DNA of 34,962 nucleotides from a virus. Position numbers and translations under genes: made by a program. The notes below the pieces were generated by a model. The model had not been told where the DNA came from. It searched no databases and worked only from the letters and a program-made list of their open reading frames with translations. The stretch lies in the IMG/VR virus record IMGVR_UViG_3300012917_000030, positions 1 to 34,962 of that record. One strand, given 5' to 3'. Shown in pieces: positions 22,412 to 30,039 of the stretch (position 1 is the stretch's first letter; each line of letters starts with the position of its first letter).

Positions 22412-22609
22412 GGAGAACTGCGGCTGAGTAAATCGGCCTATGAAATTCTGACTCGGTACGACCGCAGGATTGGAAGTGTCTGGAACAAGGGAATTGTAAT
22501 TTGTTCGAGTGAATACTGACGGCGTGAAGGATCGGCAAACGAAATGCGGATTGGCCTCGACGACCGCGCCGGTCGTTTCCCACAGCGATCGTGAATTGAG
22601 AAGCGCCAC
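21404..22609 (-). CDS. Tandem-repeat virion protein built of 33-36-residue W-x-x-QW repeats
   Basis: This is a 401-residue protein of unrecognised family, made almost entirely of repeats. Clear units begin at residues 67, 101, 135, 169, 203, 239, 273, 309 and 342, with a partial unit at 376. More divergent copies occupy residues 1-66. The common unit is L-x-QN-x-A-x-DFSSSAVETN, then P-H-W or HFIP, then a W-P-x-QW element. A second subtype has D-x-PAV and DTPTYFVPGQLPWQW in the same positions. There is no signal peptide or membrane span. Regular aromatic-rich repeats suggest a closed propeller or elongated solenoid. The gene lies between structural genes and the neck adaptor, so a fibre or whisker-like virion role is plausible but inferred. 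A host-surface or carbohydrate-binding role is an alternative. Confidence 0.75.
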   Translation of the reverse strand: MALLNSRSLWETTGAVVEANPHFVCRSFTPSVFTRTNYNSLVPDTSNPAVVPSQNFIGRFTQPQFSRFNNNATAVDLSSFETNTHFIPHTWSTQWVPAGALRQNIAQDFSSSAVETNPHWAGKVWPVQWSVDLRLKQNTAQDFSASAVETNPHWRGKTWSVQWITNPLLDQTTANDFSSSAVETNVYFIPHAWPLQWLAYKALWQNPATDAPAVAAQPDTPTYFVPGQLPWQWVLNLSLVGGTANDLTSPAIETNPQWTGRTYPGQWQPQQPLRQNAAADVPAVVVTSDTPTSWQLGVWASQWYSQLSLRQNPATDVPAVVDTLSYFISKQLPLRWDLNRALGRNIAADFSSSAVETNVHFIPRVWPSRWDLQVSLTRGTAQDFSSVAPVVTSRPRVYIYT

Positions 22610-22632
22610 AAGGGATTATCCTGCTCCCGGAG

Positions 22633-23019
22633 TTAGGCATTCGCGAGCATGTTCCATGCGTTGGCCACAGCGTTATTAATATCGGTATCCGTGGCCCCAG
22701 TAATCGTTGGCGTCGCCGTCGTCACCGCCGCGGCAACCACGGCGGCCGTCGTCGCGGGCGTAAAATTGGTCACGTTGGCCGTTACCACATCGTTCGCCAA
22801 GGTCTGATTTGACGCAGCCGCCCAAACAAAGTCAGGTATAGAAGCGTTCGGATCGTTGAGCACCTGATTGGCGTAGTTCTTTCTTCGATCATGATTTACG
22901 ACGCCGGTCTCAGCGTTGATCGTTTGAATGGCGTACTGATAGACCGCGGCCTGGACACGACCTTTAAAGGTCACGTCGGCCGCGATCAGCGCCATGTCAA
23001 GAAGAGTTGCAGTAGCCAC
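22633..23019 (-). CDS. Small structural-type protein, 128 residues
   Basis: The protein begins MATATLLDMALIAADVTFKG with helices rich in Ala and Asn (RVQAAVYQYAIQTINAE, HDRRKNYANQVLNDP). It continues with SIPDFVWAAASNQTLANDV and ends in an Ala/Thr-rich low-complexity stretch with ITGATDTDINNAVANAWNML. No catalytic or membrane feature is seen. Helical N-terminus, disordered linker and terminal helix could suit a head-tail or decoration protein. It lies between the repeat protein and a beta-rich structural protein. No family is recognised. Confidence 0.6.
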   Translation of the reverse strand: MATATLLDMALIAADVTFKGRVQAAVYQYAIQTINAETGVVNHDRRKNYANQVLNDPNASIPDFVWAAASNQTLANDVVTANVTNFTPATTAAVVAAAVTTATPTITGATDTDINNAVANAWNMLANA

Positions 23020-23022
23020 GGT

Positions 23023-23802
23023 TTAGCGCTCCCACCATCCAAATTCCGGCGCATAGGTTGCGGCGACGTTGGTAGCACCGACGTTCTGCCACAGATATAG
23101 AAGTGCACATTGATTTGGACCGAGAGCGATTGCGGGCATCGGCACCGGAATGAAATTGGCATTCGCGATGGTGATCGACCCATTTAGCATACCTTCGACC
23201 GCACCGAAGTTGACCCACTTAGTCTCGCCAACAACATCCAGAACCGTGCCGGATACGGCTGGTCGAATGACACGAAGCGGGGAAATGGCACGAACTGCGC
23301 CAGTGGCAGCGGCGGCCGTGATGTTGCCGAAATAAACGTTCGCGATCGAATTGGATGGCGTGTCGCCGTTCGGATTGACGATATTGCCGGTGATATTTGT
23401 GCCGCCCGATGTGTAGCGATTGCCATTGTCAAGATAGAGCGCAGCCTGAAGATTAACCAAGCCTGAAGCTGCCGAACCAACGACGGTCGTCACCAAATTC
23501 AAGAAATCGAGATAGATGCGTTTCGCGGCTGGATTTCCCGGGCTATCGTTGTTGTAGACGATCGCGGCTGGTGTAGTGGCAACCCATCCGGTCGCGGACG
23601 AACTTATGATACCGGTCTGAGAGTTGTTGTTCGTTATCCGGTACACGCCTTCGTCCAGCAGAACATGCTGCTTACGGACGATGCTTTCAACCATTGCGGA
23701 ACCGTAGCGCCCAAGACGATCTTCGCGATAAGTCAGGTCCGGCGCCGGCTGCGGCAACCCGCGGCTGACGATGCCTGTTGCAGTACCGAGAGGTCCGGCC
23801 AT
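23023..23802 (-). CDS. Beta-rich structural protein, 259 residues
   Basis: The sequence starts MAGPLGTATGIVSRGLPQPA, followed by DLTYREDRLGRYGSAMVESIVRKQHVLLDEGVYRITNN. It then becomes a Gly/Asn/Thr-rich beta domain with repeated short strands (AIVYNNDSPGNPAAKRIYLDFL, GSITIANANFIPVPMPAI) and ends GWWER. Surface-exposed, Asn-rich composition without membrane or enzyme motifs fits a virion decoration or fibre-base protein. Gene order places it among structural genes between two similar proteins. No named family could be assigned. Confidence 0.6.
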   Translation of the reverse strand: MAGPLGTATGIVSRGLPQPAPDLTYREDRLGRYGSAMVESIVRKQHVLLDEGVYRITNNNSQTGIISSSATGWVATTPAAIVYNNDSPGNPAAKRIYLDFLNLVTTVVGSAASGLVNLQAALYLDNGNRYTSGGTNITGNIVNPNGDTPSNSIANVYFGNITAAAATGAVRAISPLRVIRPAVSGTVLDVVGETKWVNFGAVEGMLNGSITIANANFIPVPMPAIALGPNQCALLYLWQNVGATNVAATYAPEFGWWER

Positions 23803-23814
23803 TTGCTGATCTCC

Positions 23815-24639
23815 TTATCTAGCTCTGTTTTGGGCGAACAGTACCCAGATGCGAATGTCCGTCACGGCCGACGACACCGTAGCCGTCCAGACCTGACCAG
23901 GATTTGATTGATACGCTAGCACACTTCCAAGGGCGAGACCTCTGGTATCTCCAGCCGGCAAATAGAACGGCATGACGCCTATCTTGCTCACCAGATTGGT
24001 CACTGTGGAAAGCTGATCGCGGATGTCTACGCGCACCGCCGTGGCCGAGGTGTTGCACAGAATGATCGCCAGCAGGTCATTGTACGTGTTCGCATCATTG
24101 GCGGCCTGAATCGTCGTCTCGGTTCCCGCCGTGATCGTCGTTTCGGTGGCGGTCTGCATGTCACGAGTGCCGACCGGAACAGTAATCTGCCGGCCCCATG
24201 GGTCGGCAATATTCGGCAACGGTACTGATGGCGATAATAACGCCGGACTTTGGAGTGTTACTCTCGGCAAAGACTGAGCAACAGGAGCGGACGCCATGGC
24301 CCCCATAAACCCTTGCCCCATCATGCTGTTGAGCACCGTGTCGATGTCCGCCAGCACCGAATAGAGGTCTCTCATGTCGGGCTGACCGGGCGTCAGTCGG
24401 ACCGATAGCCCGTAGTCTTGCCCGCTCGGCCCCTGTACGCCGGTAACGCTGGCGACACCCCGCGGGTCGTTCGGATCGGAGGTGACTATCCGCTCGCGGT
24501 AATAATAGGCTGGCGCCGCAAGAACTGTCTGGGTTCCATCGCTATTGGTGATGACGCTTCCGGCCGGAACCGTGACAACATCATTGTCCAGCTGCTTGCC
24601 AATTCCATCGGCGGCAATCTGAACGAAACCTTCAGCCAT
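23815..24639 (-). CDS. Structural protein, 274 residues, likely fibre or neck component
   Basis: The protein begins MAEGFVQIAADGIGKQLDN, continues with YYYRERIVTSDPNDPRGVASVTG and a central helix (DMRDLYSVLADIDTVLNSMMGQGFMGAM). After a Pro/Ser-rich linker it has a C-terminal beta domain with PNIADPWGRQITVPVG, ILCNTSATAVRVDIRD, FYLPAGDTRGLALGS and WTATVSSAVTDIRIWVLFAQ. The final domain resembles the jelly-roll-like folds of fibre-associated proteins. It is encoded next to two other beta-rich proteins and the tailspike candidate. The function is inferred from composition and context only. Confidence 0.6.
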   Translation of the reverse strand: MAEGFVQIAADGIGKQLDNDVVTVPAGSVITNSDGTQTVLAAPAYYYRERIVTSDPNDPRGVASVTGVQGPSGQDYGLSVRLTPGQPDMRDLYSVLADIDTVLNSMMGQGFMGAMASAPVAQSLPRVTLQSPALLSPSVPLPNIADPWGRQITVPVGTRDMQTATETTITAGTETTIQAANDANTYNDLLAIILCNTSATAVRVDIRDQLSTVTNLVSKIGVMPFYLPAGDTRGLALGSVLAYQSNPGQVWTATVSSAVTDIRIWVLFAQNRAR

Positions 24640-24650
24640 TATCCGGCTCC

Positions 24651-25424
24651 TTAAGCAGCCCTACGGCCCGGAACGATGAGCTTATTCCGAATCTGAACCA
24701 AACGCTTCCTCGGCGATATCAGGCATTGATGCGGCATTGCAAAAATTCTCTTGTGATGCCCGACACCCATCATAGGCAAATTTCCACCTGACGTCGCTGC
24801 CGCGGCAGCGACCTTGAACGAACCGGCGGCAATAGACCACGGGGCGGCACCGCCACCCTGCGTCCATGACATTGTCGTGCCACTGGCGCCAGATGGTTGT
24901 GAAGAACTCGCGGCCTCGTTATTCGGCGCCGTGAGCGGCCCCCAACGCAAGGTCTGAGAACCACCCTGCGTCTCGCTGTCATTCTGATCGTTGCCAACGA
25001 CATCGATAACCAATTCAGTGGTAACGGTAGTCGCGACCGATATGCTTGGCGTAGTGCTGCTTCCGCCTCCAGCATTTGTGTTACTGAAAACAGTCGTTGT
25101 ATCTGAGCCGGTAACCGTGATGGAGCCGCCTATAAAAAACGCACCCGTATTAGCGAATGTGACTGTGACCGTTTGCGCCCCTGCCGGCGGATTAGCTAAC
25201 CCCCATAATTGCGCAGTGCTGCCATTCGCTACAGTCGTGCCGGTTGCAAATAATGTTAAAGAGACGCCCCCATACGTGATGCCATTGATCGCCGCACCAG
25301 GGTAATTGAATAGCGTAACGCCTACTGCTGTAGGTGTTTCCACAGGCGTGTGCATCCACGATAGCGTCGTGGCACCATTGTTTGTTACGCTAGAACTGGC
25401 AACTGCATCGAAGGTGACAGACAC
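24651..25424 (-). CDS. Ig-like beta-sandwich surface protein
   Basis: In this 257-residue protein, residues 1-190 consist of short Thr/Val/Gly-rich strands: GVTLFNYPGAAINGITYGG, LWGLANPPAGAQTVTVTFAN and FIGGSITVTGSDTTT, followed by SIAAGSFKV. This is typical of Ig-like or carbohydrate-binding-like beta sandwiches seen on phage virions and in host extracellular proteins. The last ~45 residues are unexpectedly basic and hydrophobic (RIFAMPHQCLISPRKRLVQI), which may anchor the protein. The start abuts the end of the 740-residue spike gene with no spacer, suggesting the two are made and perhaps assembled together. Confidence 0.6.
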   Translation of the reverse strand: MSVTFDAVASSSVTNNGATTLSWMHTPVETPTAVGVTLFNYPGAAINGITYGGVSLTLFATGTTVANGSTAQLWGLANPPAGAQTVTVTFANTGAFFIGGSITVTGSDTTTVFSNTNAGGGSSTTPSISVATTVTTELVIDVVGNDQNDSETQGGSQTLRWGPLTAPNNEAASSSQPSGASGTTMSWTQGGGAAPWSIAAGSFKVAAAAATSGGNLPMMGVGHHKRIFAMPHQCLISPRKRLVQIRNKLIVPGRRAA

Positions 25425-27647
25425 TTAATTGCCCACGTTGTTACCGGGAGGGATTGGCCCTGATATCGGATTTGTTGGCGTTGCAGCCAAAAGAGCCGCT
25501 AGCCTTGCCTTTGCAAGAAGCGTGTGAACAGTTCCGGTAGATGGATCGAGCCAAGGCCATGGATTAGCGCCCCAAAACGCAGGAGGATTCCCCCCCGGAA
25601 GATATAAGGAATTTGGAAGCGCTAACGGAGGCCCCGTACTGGTCGTTCCAGTGTCGCCGATATTAGCGTAGAAGATTTGGCTTCCCGTGAACCAATCCCA
25701 ATTTCCCTGACGCAATAAAGTCAGATAAGTATTCGTATGCTGGATGTTTACGCCGCCCTGCTGATTATTACCGCCCCTCCACATGACCGTATCGCTGCCA
25801 CCGGAAGCGCCCGTCCAATCTTCATAATGAAATGGACCGCCCGTCCATGTTCCACCCGCATCGTGCCATGAGATAGGAACCTGCCCTGAATACCCCAGCA
25901 CATTGCCAACAAAACTATGTGTTAACAGATATGCCTGTAAGTCAACAGCAGAGCGCCCGCTATAATCAAGATCGCGATAAGGCTGCGCATTCAACGGTCC
26001 AATGCCAGGAGTGGCGGTAAGAGTCTTCAGAGGTCCACCAGCAGCACGCAAACCGGATAACCAATTTCTGAGCAATACGATTTTGAACGAGTTCCCCCAG
26101 AATGTATCCCCTTTATACATAAAACAGTAATTACCTTCAAACAGCGCAAAATGCGAACCCACGTAATGAGCAGCATTAAGTCCGGCCTCTGGCCCAGAGG
26201 GATATTGGGTGCCAAAGGCATCATCCATGCAATTATAGGCAATGACGTTGCCAGGACCCGCCCCCTGCATAACCATGACTTTGTTGCCAAACCACACCAC
26301 ATTATTTTCAATAAGGCAATCTGTGGCCCCGGCCGCAAATCCAGTTTTATAACCACCACCTCCAGGGTTTACATCTGGGGATTCATGCAGAACCGAATCT
26401 CTTATTTCGCAGCGATAACAGGTCGTAATTCCATCGGCCCCCCTGCCCCAACCAGAATCAACGTTCTTTATCCAACTGTAAGCGCAGCCGCCAAAGTTGA
26501 TGTTGCCGTGCTCACCATCAAATAACATCATGTCTTCGATGCCGACACCGTAGACAAATGGTGTACTAGCCGATACCCGAGAAATCTTCGCACTGAGCGC
26601 CACCCTGTAATCGCCCCGTATGGGCATCACAGACGTTATGATTTTGTTCACGGCATCGATCGCGGCGACCTCGATCAATGCCACTCTTGCACAGTATGGA
26701 TTACAAACAAACCAACCCCATTCCGGATTACTCGGAAATGGGCCGGGCACAAAGTTCAGACCCCAAACTGCTTCAGGATCGGTGTCGAACCAAGCATACG
26801 ATCCGATCGGCATGTCTCGTATGGTGGGCTTGCTCAGCGTGACCGTTGTCCCCGTAAATGAATTGACGACGGTGCCTTCGGGAAAGATGTAGTTCGTGCC
26901 GTCGTTGCTATAGGCATTCAACCCAACTGTAACTCCCGCCGGTACCGAAGGCAGAGTTATAGTGCTGCTCCCATTTGGATTGTCTACAGTGGTGGTCGCC
27001 GAGAAAGCGAGCGTCGTATGATCGAGAATGACGATGTCGCCAACGGCGAGGCCGGACGGAATGCTGGCGAGATGAATCTGGTTCGACCCGTGCGTCGCAT
27101 CAGCAACTAATAAAGTTTGATCTAAAATAGTAGCGGGAAGAGTTTGATTTCCTGCTGAAATTATATTTGTTCCACTCCCTGCGGTCCCTATTATCTGAGT
27201 AGCCGTCGCATCAACAGTGAAAGCGCCGTGCGATGGTCCAGGAACTCCGTTGATGCCAAAACTGAGATTCGCACCAGAGCCGGAGCCACGAAGGGTAATG
27301 TCCTTGTTGATCGTCAAGCCCTGGGTATGAAAAACTCCAAGGCTAAGCTTTACAAATTGACCTGACGGGCAAGCATTTATTGCATTCTGAATATTAGTAA
27401 AATCAGTTGCGCCCGTAAGATCACCGGATGGTGTGATCGTAGAACCAGATTGTGTGTTTCTTACAGGGATTCCAGACGATCCGTGGCCAGCCAATGATGT
27501 TAGCCCAGCATATGTGTTGTAAGTGACACCAGGCTGCCACGTCGTTGAGCGATCGGCAGGAAGCTGGAATAACGGCAGTCCACTAACTGGAGCCGAGCCA
27601 CCGGACCTCTGATAGCCAAAAGACCACGGTTGCCCAAACTGTCGCAT
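25425..27647 (-). CDS. Large beta-helix tailspike/depolymerase candidate, 740 residues
   Basis: After an N-terminal region (1-75) the protein shows a pectin-lyase-type entry (ATDFTNIQNAINACPSGQFVKLSLGVF, then LTINKDITLRGSGSG). A long parallel beta-helix follows, with coils such as GVGIEDMMLFDGEHGNINFGG, CEIRDSVLHE, DCLIENNVVWFGN and NVIAYNCMDDAF. A Trp/Gly-rich C-terminal part (WFTGSQIFYANIG, NPPAFWGANPWPWLDPSTG) probably trimerises or binds sugar. This architecture fits polysaccharide-degrading spikes; active-site residues cannot be assigned. Parts of the gene (for example 26,101-26,160 and 27,121-27,180) have only about 37% GC, well below the neighbouring genes, which suggests recent acquisition. 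It is unrelated at sequence level to the 484-residue spike. Confidence 0.72.
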   Translation of the reverse strand: MRQFGQPWSFGYQRSGGSAPVSGLPLFQLPADRSTTWQPGVTYNTYAGLTSLAGHGSSGIPVRNTQSGSTITPSGDLTGATDFTNIQNAINACPSGQFVKLSLGVFHTQGLTINKDITLRGSGSGANLSFGINGVPGPSHGAFTVDATATQIIGTAGSGTNIISAGNQTLPATILDQTLLVADATHGSNQIHLASIPSGLAVGDIVILDHTTLAFSATTTVDNPNGSSTITLPSVPAGVTVGLNAYSNDGTNYIFPEGTVVNSFTGTTVTLSKPTIRDMPIGSYAWFDTDPEAVWGLNFVPGPFPSNPEWGWFVCNPYCARVALIEVAAIDAVNKIITSVMPIRGDYRVALSAKISRVSASTPFVYGVGIEDMMLFDGEHGNINFGGCAYSWIKNVDSGWGRGADGITTCYRCEIRDSVLHESPDVNPGGGGYKTGFAAGATDCLIENNVVWFGNKVMVMQGAGPGNVIAYNCMDDAFGTQYPSGPEAGLNAAHYVGSHFALFEGNYCFMYKGDTFWGNSFKIVLLRNWLSGLRAAGGPLKTLTATPGIGPLNAQPYRDLDYSGRSAVDLQAYLLTHSFVGNVLGYSGQVPISWHDAGGTWTGGPFHYEDWTGASGGSDTVMWRGGNNQQGGVNIQHTNTYLTLLRQGNWDWFTGSQIFYANIGDTGTTSTGPPLALPNSLYLPGGNPPAFWGANPWPWLDPSTGTVHTLLAKARLAALLAATPTNPISGPIPPGNNVGN

Positions 27648-27932
27648 TCATGTTCCTGGCACCTGAATCGCATCAGGCGGCGCGCCGTGCTCGTTGAAGC
27701 ATTGCTGGCACTGGTAATAGACGTGCGGACAGTCGGGCGGCACCGCCATTTCCGGCTTGCCGCACATCGCACAGAACACTGTGTCCCATCCTTGCCCAAT
27801 GTGAGGCAAGAAAACGCGATGCTTGTCGCGCTCAAGAAAGCTCACCCGGCAGTCGGGGAGGGTATAGGGGCCGTTCTTTTCGAACCCTCGCTCCCAACTG
27901 CCATTGCGCGGATCGTTTCCTACGACAGGCAT
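27648..27932 (-). CDS. Small zinc-ribbon protein, 94 residues
   Basis: The start is supported by a strong AAGGAGG site just upstream. The protein has a polar N-terminus (MPVVGNDPRNGSWERGF) and a C-terminal metal-binding-like region with FCAMCGKPEMAVPPDCPHVYYQCQQCF, giving C-x2-C, a central C-x-H and C-x2-C. This looks like a treble zinc-binding ribbon. It ends one base before the tailspike gene starts. A role in virion assembly or nucleic-acid binding is possible; nothing more specific can be said. Confidence 0.65.
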   Translation of the reverse strand: MPVVGNDPRNGSWERGFEKNGPYTLPDCRVSFLERDKHRVFLPHIGQGWDTVFCAMCGKPEMAVPPDCPHVYYQCQQCFNEHGAPPDAIQVPGT

Positions 27933-28087
27933 TCCGCCTCCTTAAAAAATTTCACCATCTCCCTGGCCTCAGCTTTGGCCAAGTCAATGTCTTCCTGAGT
28001 CCACCAGCCCGGCCGTCGCGCCTTCTTTGCCTTGCGCTCTAACTCATCAAGCGTCTGGTGTTGGCGATGCTCGTCTATGACAGACAC
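27920..28087 (-). CDS. 55-residue charged helical protein, GTG start
   Basis: The ORF begins with GTG at 28087 inside the end of the preceding gene and ends 13 bases inside the next. A GAGG ribosome-binding site lies about nine bases upstream of the GTG. The product is highly charged and helical: VIDEHRQHQTLDELERKAKK, a short RRPGWW turn, then TQEDIDLAKAEAREMVKFF. The composition is typical of real protein rather than a chance frame, and it exactly fills what would otherwise be a 142-base gap. No family is recognised; a small chaperone or regulatory peptide is possible. Confidence 0.6.
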   Translation of the reverse strand: MSVIDEHRQHQTLDELERKAKKARRPGWWTQEDIDLAKAEAREMVKFFKEAECLS

Positions 28088-28347
28088 GACCCGGGCACCT
28101 CGATCCAGTCGACCTTGTTCCCCTGGACCGGCTTCCCAGTAAGTTGATCGAATTTAGGATCGTTGGGGCCGTACACGAAAAACGGCTCATCCAAGTCGAC
28201 AATGTGAATGATGTCGTCCTTGGCGAGATCAGTATATGCCCTGACCCTGCCCGTCTTGCCGGTGTGATCGTCTCCGCTTCCGGCCACAGGAACCGAACTC
28301 TTGGCGGTGACCGTCACTTTCTTACCGATCGGAAACAATGTTCCCAT
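28075..28347 (-). CDS. Small SH3-like/KOW-like domain protein, 90 residues
   Basis: The start at 28347 lies just after the stop of the upstream gene; a longer frame to 28425 would overlap it by 77 bases and is rejected. The sequence reads MGTLFPIGKKVTVTAKSSVP, GKTGRVRAYTDLAKDDIIHIV, then DLDEPFFVYGPNDPKF. The G-K-x-G-R-V followed by alternating strands resembles a small five-strand SH3/KOW barrel. It may bind nucleic acid or protein within the virion or an assembly complex. The fold suggestion is from pattern only. Confidence 0.6.
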   Translation of the reverse strand: MGTLFPIGKKVTVTAKSSVPVAGSGDDHTGKTGRVRAYTDLAKDDIIHIVDLDEPFFVYGPNDPKFDQLTGKPVQGNKVDWIEVPGSCLS

Positions 28348-28348
28348 T

Positions 28349-28837
28349 TTACAGACCCTCACCAATTTCGAGTGTTTGTTCGAACGCGACAGCAGAGGTG
28401 ACCCCGTTCGACACGAACTCGACATCGACCGGATTTGGCGTGGTGCCGCCCTCTATCTGGATGGCCGCCTGCGGCGTAATCGGCTGCAAGCCGCCAGTTC
28501 CACCTGTCTGCGCCATGCCAACTGCGTTGCGCACCAGAAGCGTCGTGCCGGGCGTGATAGCCGTGCCGCCATTGACCCATGTGCTCTGTGCTACTGGGGC
28601 GCGAGGTTCCTTCTGGGTTGGCGTCTGTGCCGTGCCTCCTGAAAAGACCGTACCGCCCGCAGTGTTGGTCTTAGTCTGGACCGTCATGCCACCGGCAGTA
28701 AGCGAGCGTGCTGCGCAGATCAGCCCGTAAATCCCAAGCACCGCCCCGGCAGCGACTTGTTTGCCAGCCATCTGCGTCTGTGGCGTGCCAGCCGTAGTCT
28801 GCGTCGCCGCGAACTCAAGATCGTAAAAGTAAGGCAT
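28349..28837 (-). CDS. Beta-rich structural protein, 162 residues
   Basis: The protein begins MPYFYDLEFAATQTTAGTPQ. It contains Gly/Thr/Gln-rich strands (GAVLGIYGLICAARSLTAGG, GGTAITPGTTLLVRNAVGMA) and ends with VAFEQTLEIGEGL. No signal peptide or enzyme motif is seen. The composition and its position in a run of small beta-rich genes fit a decoration or fibre-base protein. No family could be recognised. Confidence 0.55.
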   Translation of the reverse strand: MPYFYDLEFAATQTTAGTPQTQMAGKQVAAGAVLGIYGLICAARSLTAGGMTVQTKTNTAGGTVFSGGTAQTPTQKEPRAPVAQSTWVNGGTAITPGTTLLVRNAVGMAQTGGTGGLQPITPQAAIQIEGGTTPNPVDVEFVSNGVTSAVAFEQTLEIGEGL

Positions 28838-28850
28838 CGACTTCTAGCTC

Positions 28851-29252
28851 CTACTTGAAAACCGCCAATGAGACCGTGATCTGCTGGGGCCCCGCTACCG
28901 AATTAAGAATGAACCGCAAGACGGTTCCTGCGATAAGCGAGCGAAACCATCCTGGCAGCGTTGTGTCCTGCCCTTTCGTCGATCCTGAAATCGTCGGCGG
29001 ACTGCCGGCGGTAATGCTGTCTCCGGCTGTTGGATGTGTCGCTCCACCATCGAATTGCGGGAACGTACATACCTCGATATCGACTACAGCCGACCCGCTT
29101 TGATCCCCGACCGCCGTCCAATGTGCGATCGAGCAGTTCCACGGCACTTCGACATCCGCATAGACGCCGGGTGACAAGGCCTGTCCCTTGGCACCGATGA
29201 TCGCCTCGATCGCGCTGGGCGTCGCAGTGTTGGTTCCGGTCGGGTCCGCCAT
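28851..29252 (-). CDS. Tail-associated beta-sandwich protein sharing the DPTGTN start motif
   Basis: The protein has 133 residues from the ATG at 29252, which has a GGAG site about eight bases upstream; a TTG two codons earlier is rejected. It begins MADPTGTNTATPSAIEAIIG, then LSPGVYADVEVPWNCSIAHW, followed by TAVGDQSGSAVVDIEVCTFP. The 'W-x-x-x-x-DQSGS-x-x-x-DI' strand pair is one I associate with phage receptor-binding or decoration proteins. Its N-terminal motif is shared with two nearby proteins. A fibre-related role is likely. Confidence 0.6.
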   Translation of the reverse strand: MADPTGTNTATPSAIEAIIGAKGQALSPGVYADVEVPWNCSIAHWTAVGDQSGSAVVDIEVCTFPQFDGGATHPTAGDSITAGSPPTISGSTKGQDTTLPGWFRSLIAGTVLRFILNSVAGPQQITVSLAVFK

Positions 29253-29254
29253 CC

Positions 29255-29875
29255 TCAAACTCCGAAGACATGACCATCGGCCTCCTTGATGGCGGCGACC
29301 AACCTATCACGAGCAGCAAGAACCCGATCGCGCCGCCGATTGACGGTCTGGCGGTCGGCCTCGATCTGCTCTTTCTCGATGTTGGCCGTAGATAGGGTCT
29401 GAGCCGCCGTAGCGCGGTCCGCGGTCGCCGCATCCATCAGCGCCTGTGCTTGGTCCTTGATCGCCTGGGCCTCTCCTACAATGCGGTCATGCTCGCTCTG
29501 CGCGTTGAGCTTGATTTGCTCGGCTTCGGCTTTGGTGCGCTCGGCGATTTTGCTGGCATCTGCCACAAGCCGAACCGCTTGAGCATTCGCTTCATTGATC
29601 TTGGTGGCCGCTTTGTCGGTAGCATCGGCGAGTCCCTTGGCTGCAGCGGCGTGGACTTTCTCGACATCGGCCTTGATCTGATGGGCATGCAAGTAGGCAT
29701 CGCGCGCCGCCTTGCCGAGAGCGAGATCACCGAACGCCTTCTCATGGGCGGCAGTTCGCTCGCTCAGCTGCTCCATGCGATCTATGAACGTCGGACCGCC
29801 CTGCATGACGGCCGCGAGGTCGGCGCCAACATGTGAACCGCCTCCAAGTCCTGACGTGCCAGTCGGGTCGCTCAT
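29255..29875 (-). CDS. Long coiled-coil structural protein, 206 residues
   Basis: The start at 29875 is preferred to an upstream GTG because its ATG forms an ATGA overlap with the preceding 55-residue ORF. The protein opens MSDPTGTSGLGGGSHVGADL, then an uninterrupted helix from about residue 30 to 195: ERTAAHEKAFGDLALG, KADVEKVHAAAAKGLADATD, KAEAEQIKLNAQSEHDRI and EKEQIEADRQTVNRRRDRV. Heptad-rich Ala/Lys/Glu composition indicates a rod-like oligomer. A fibre shaft, scaffold or connecting rod are all possible. No enzyme motif is seen. Confidence 0.65.
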   Translation of the reverse strand: MSDPTGTSGLGGGSHVGADLAAVMQGGPTFIDRMEQLSERTAAHEKAFGDLALGKAARDAYLHAHQIKADVEKVHAAAAKGLADATDKAATKINEANAQAVRLVADASKIAERTKAEAEQIKLNAQSEHDRIVGEAQAIKDQAQALMDAATADRATAAQTLSTANIEKEQIEADRQTVNRRRDRVLAARDRLVAAIKEADGHVFGV

Positions 29876-30039
29876 GTGTAAACCCACTCGTCGCCAAAGG
29901 ATGGAATGATGGTGCCGCCTTCGACCAAATCTACCATGGACGTGCCGTCATATTTCCACACACAGGAAACGATGCCATCACGCCATTCATCACCCTTGCG
30001 CCTGCACCTAATTTTGCATCCTTCTTTAGGATCGCTCAT
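29872..30039 (-). CDS. 55-residue SH3-like small protein, coupled at both ends
   Basis: The ATG at 30039 overlaps the stop of the upstream gene (ATGA), and its stop overlaps the ATG of the coiled-coil gene (ATGA). This double coupling leaves no gap, so coding is very likely despite the length. The protein reads MSDPKEGCKIRCRRKGDEWR, then DGIVSCVWKYDGTSMVDLVE, and ends FGDEWVYT. Alternating basic and beta-prone residues suggest a minimal SH3-like barrel, akin in style to the 90-residue protein nearby. No family is recognised. Confidence 0.7.
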   Translation of the reverse strand: MSDPKEGCKIRCRRKGDEWRDGIVSCVWKYDGTSMVDLVEGGTIIPSFGDEWVYT

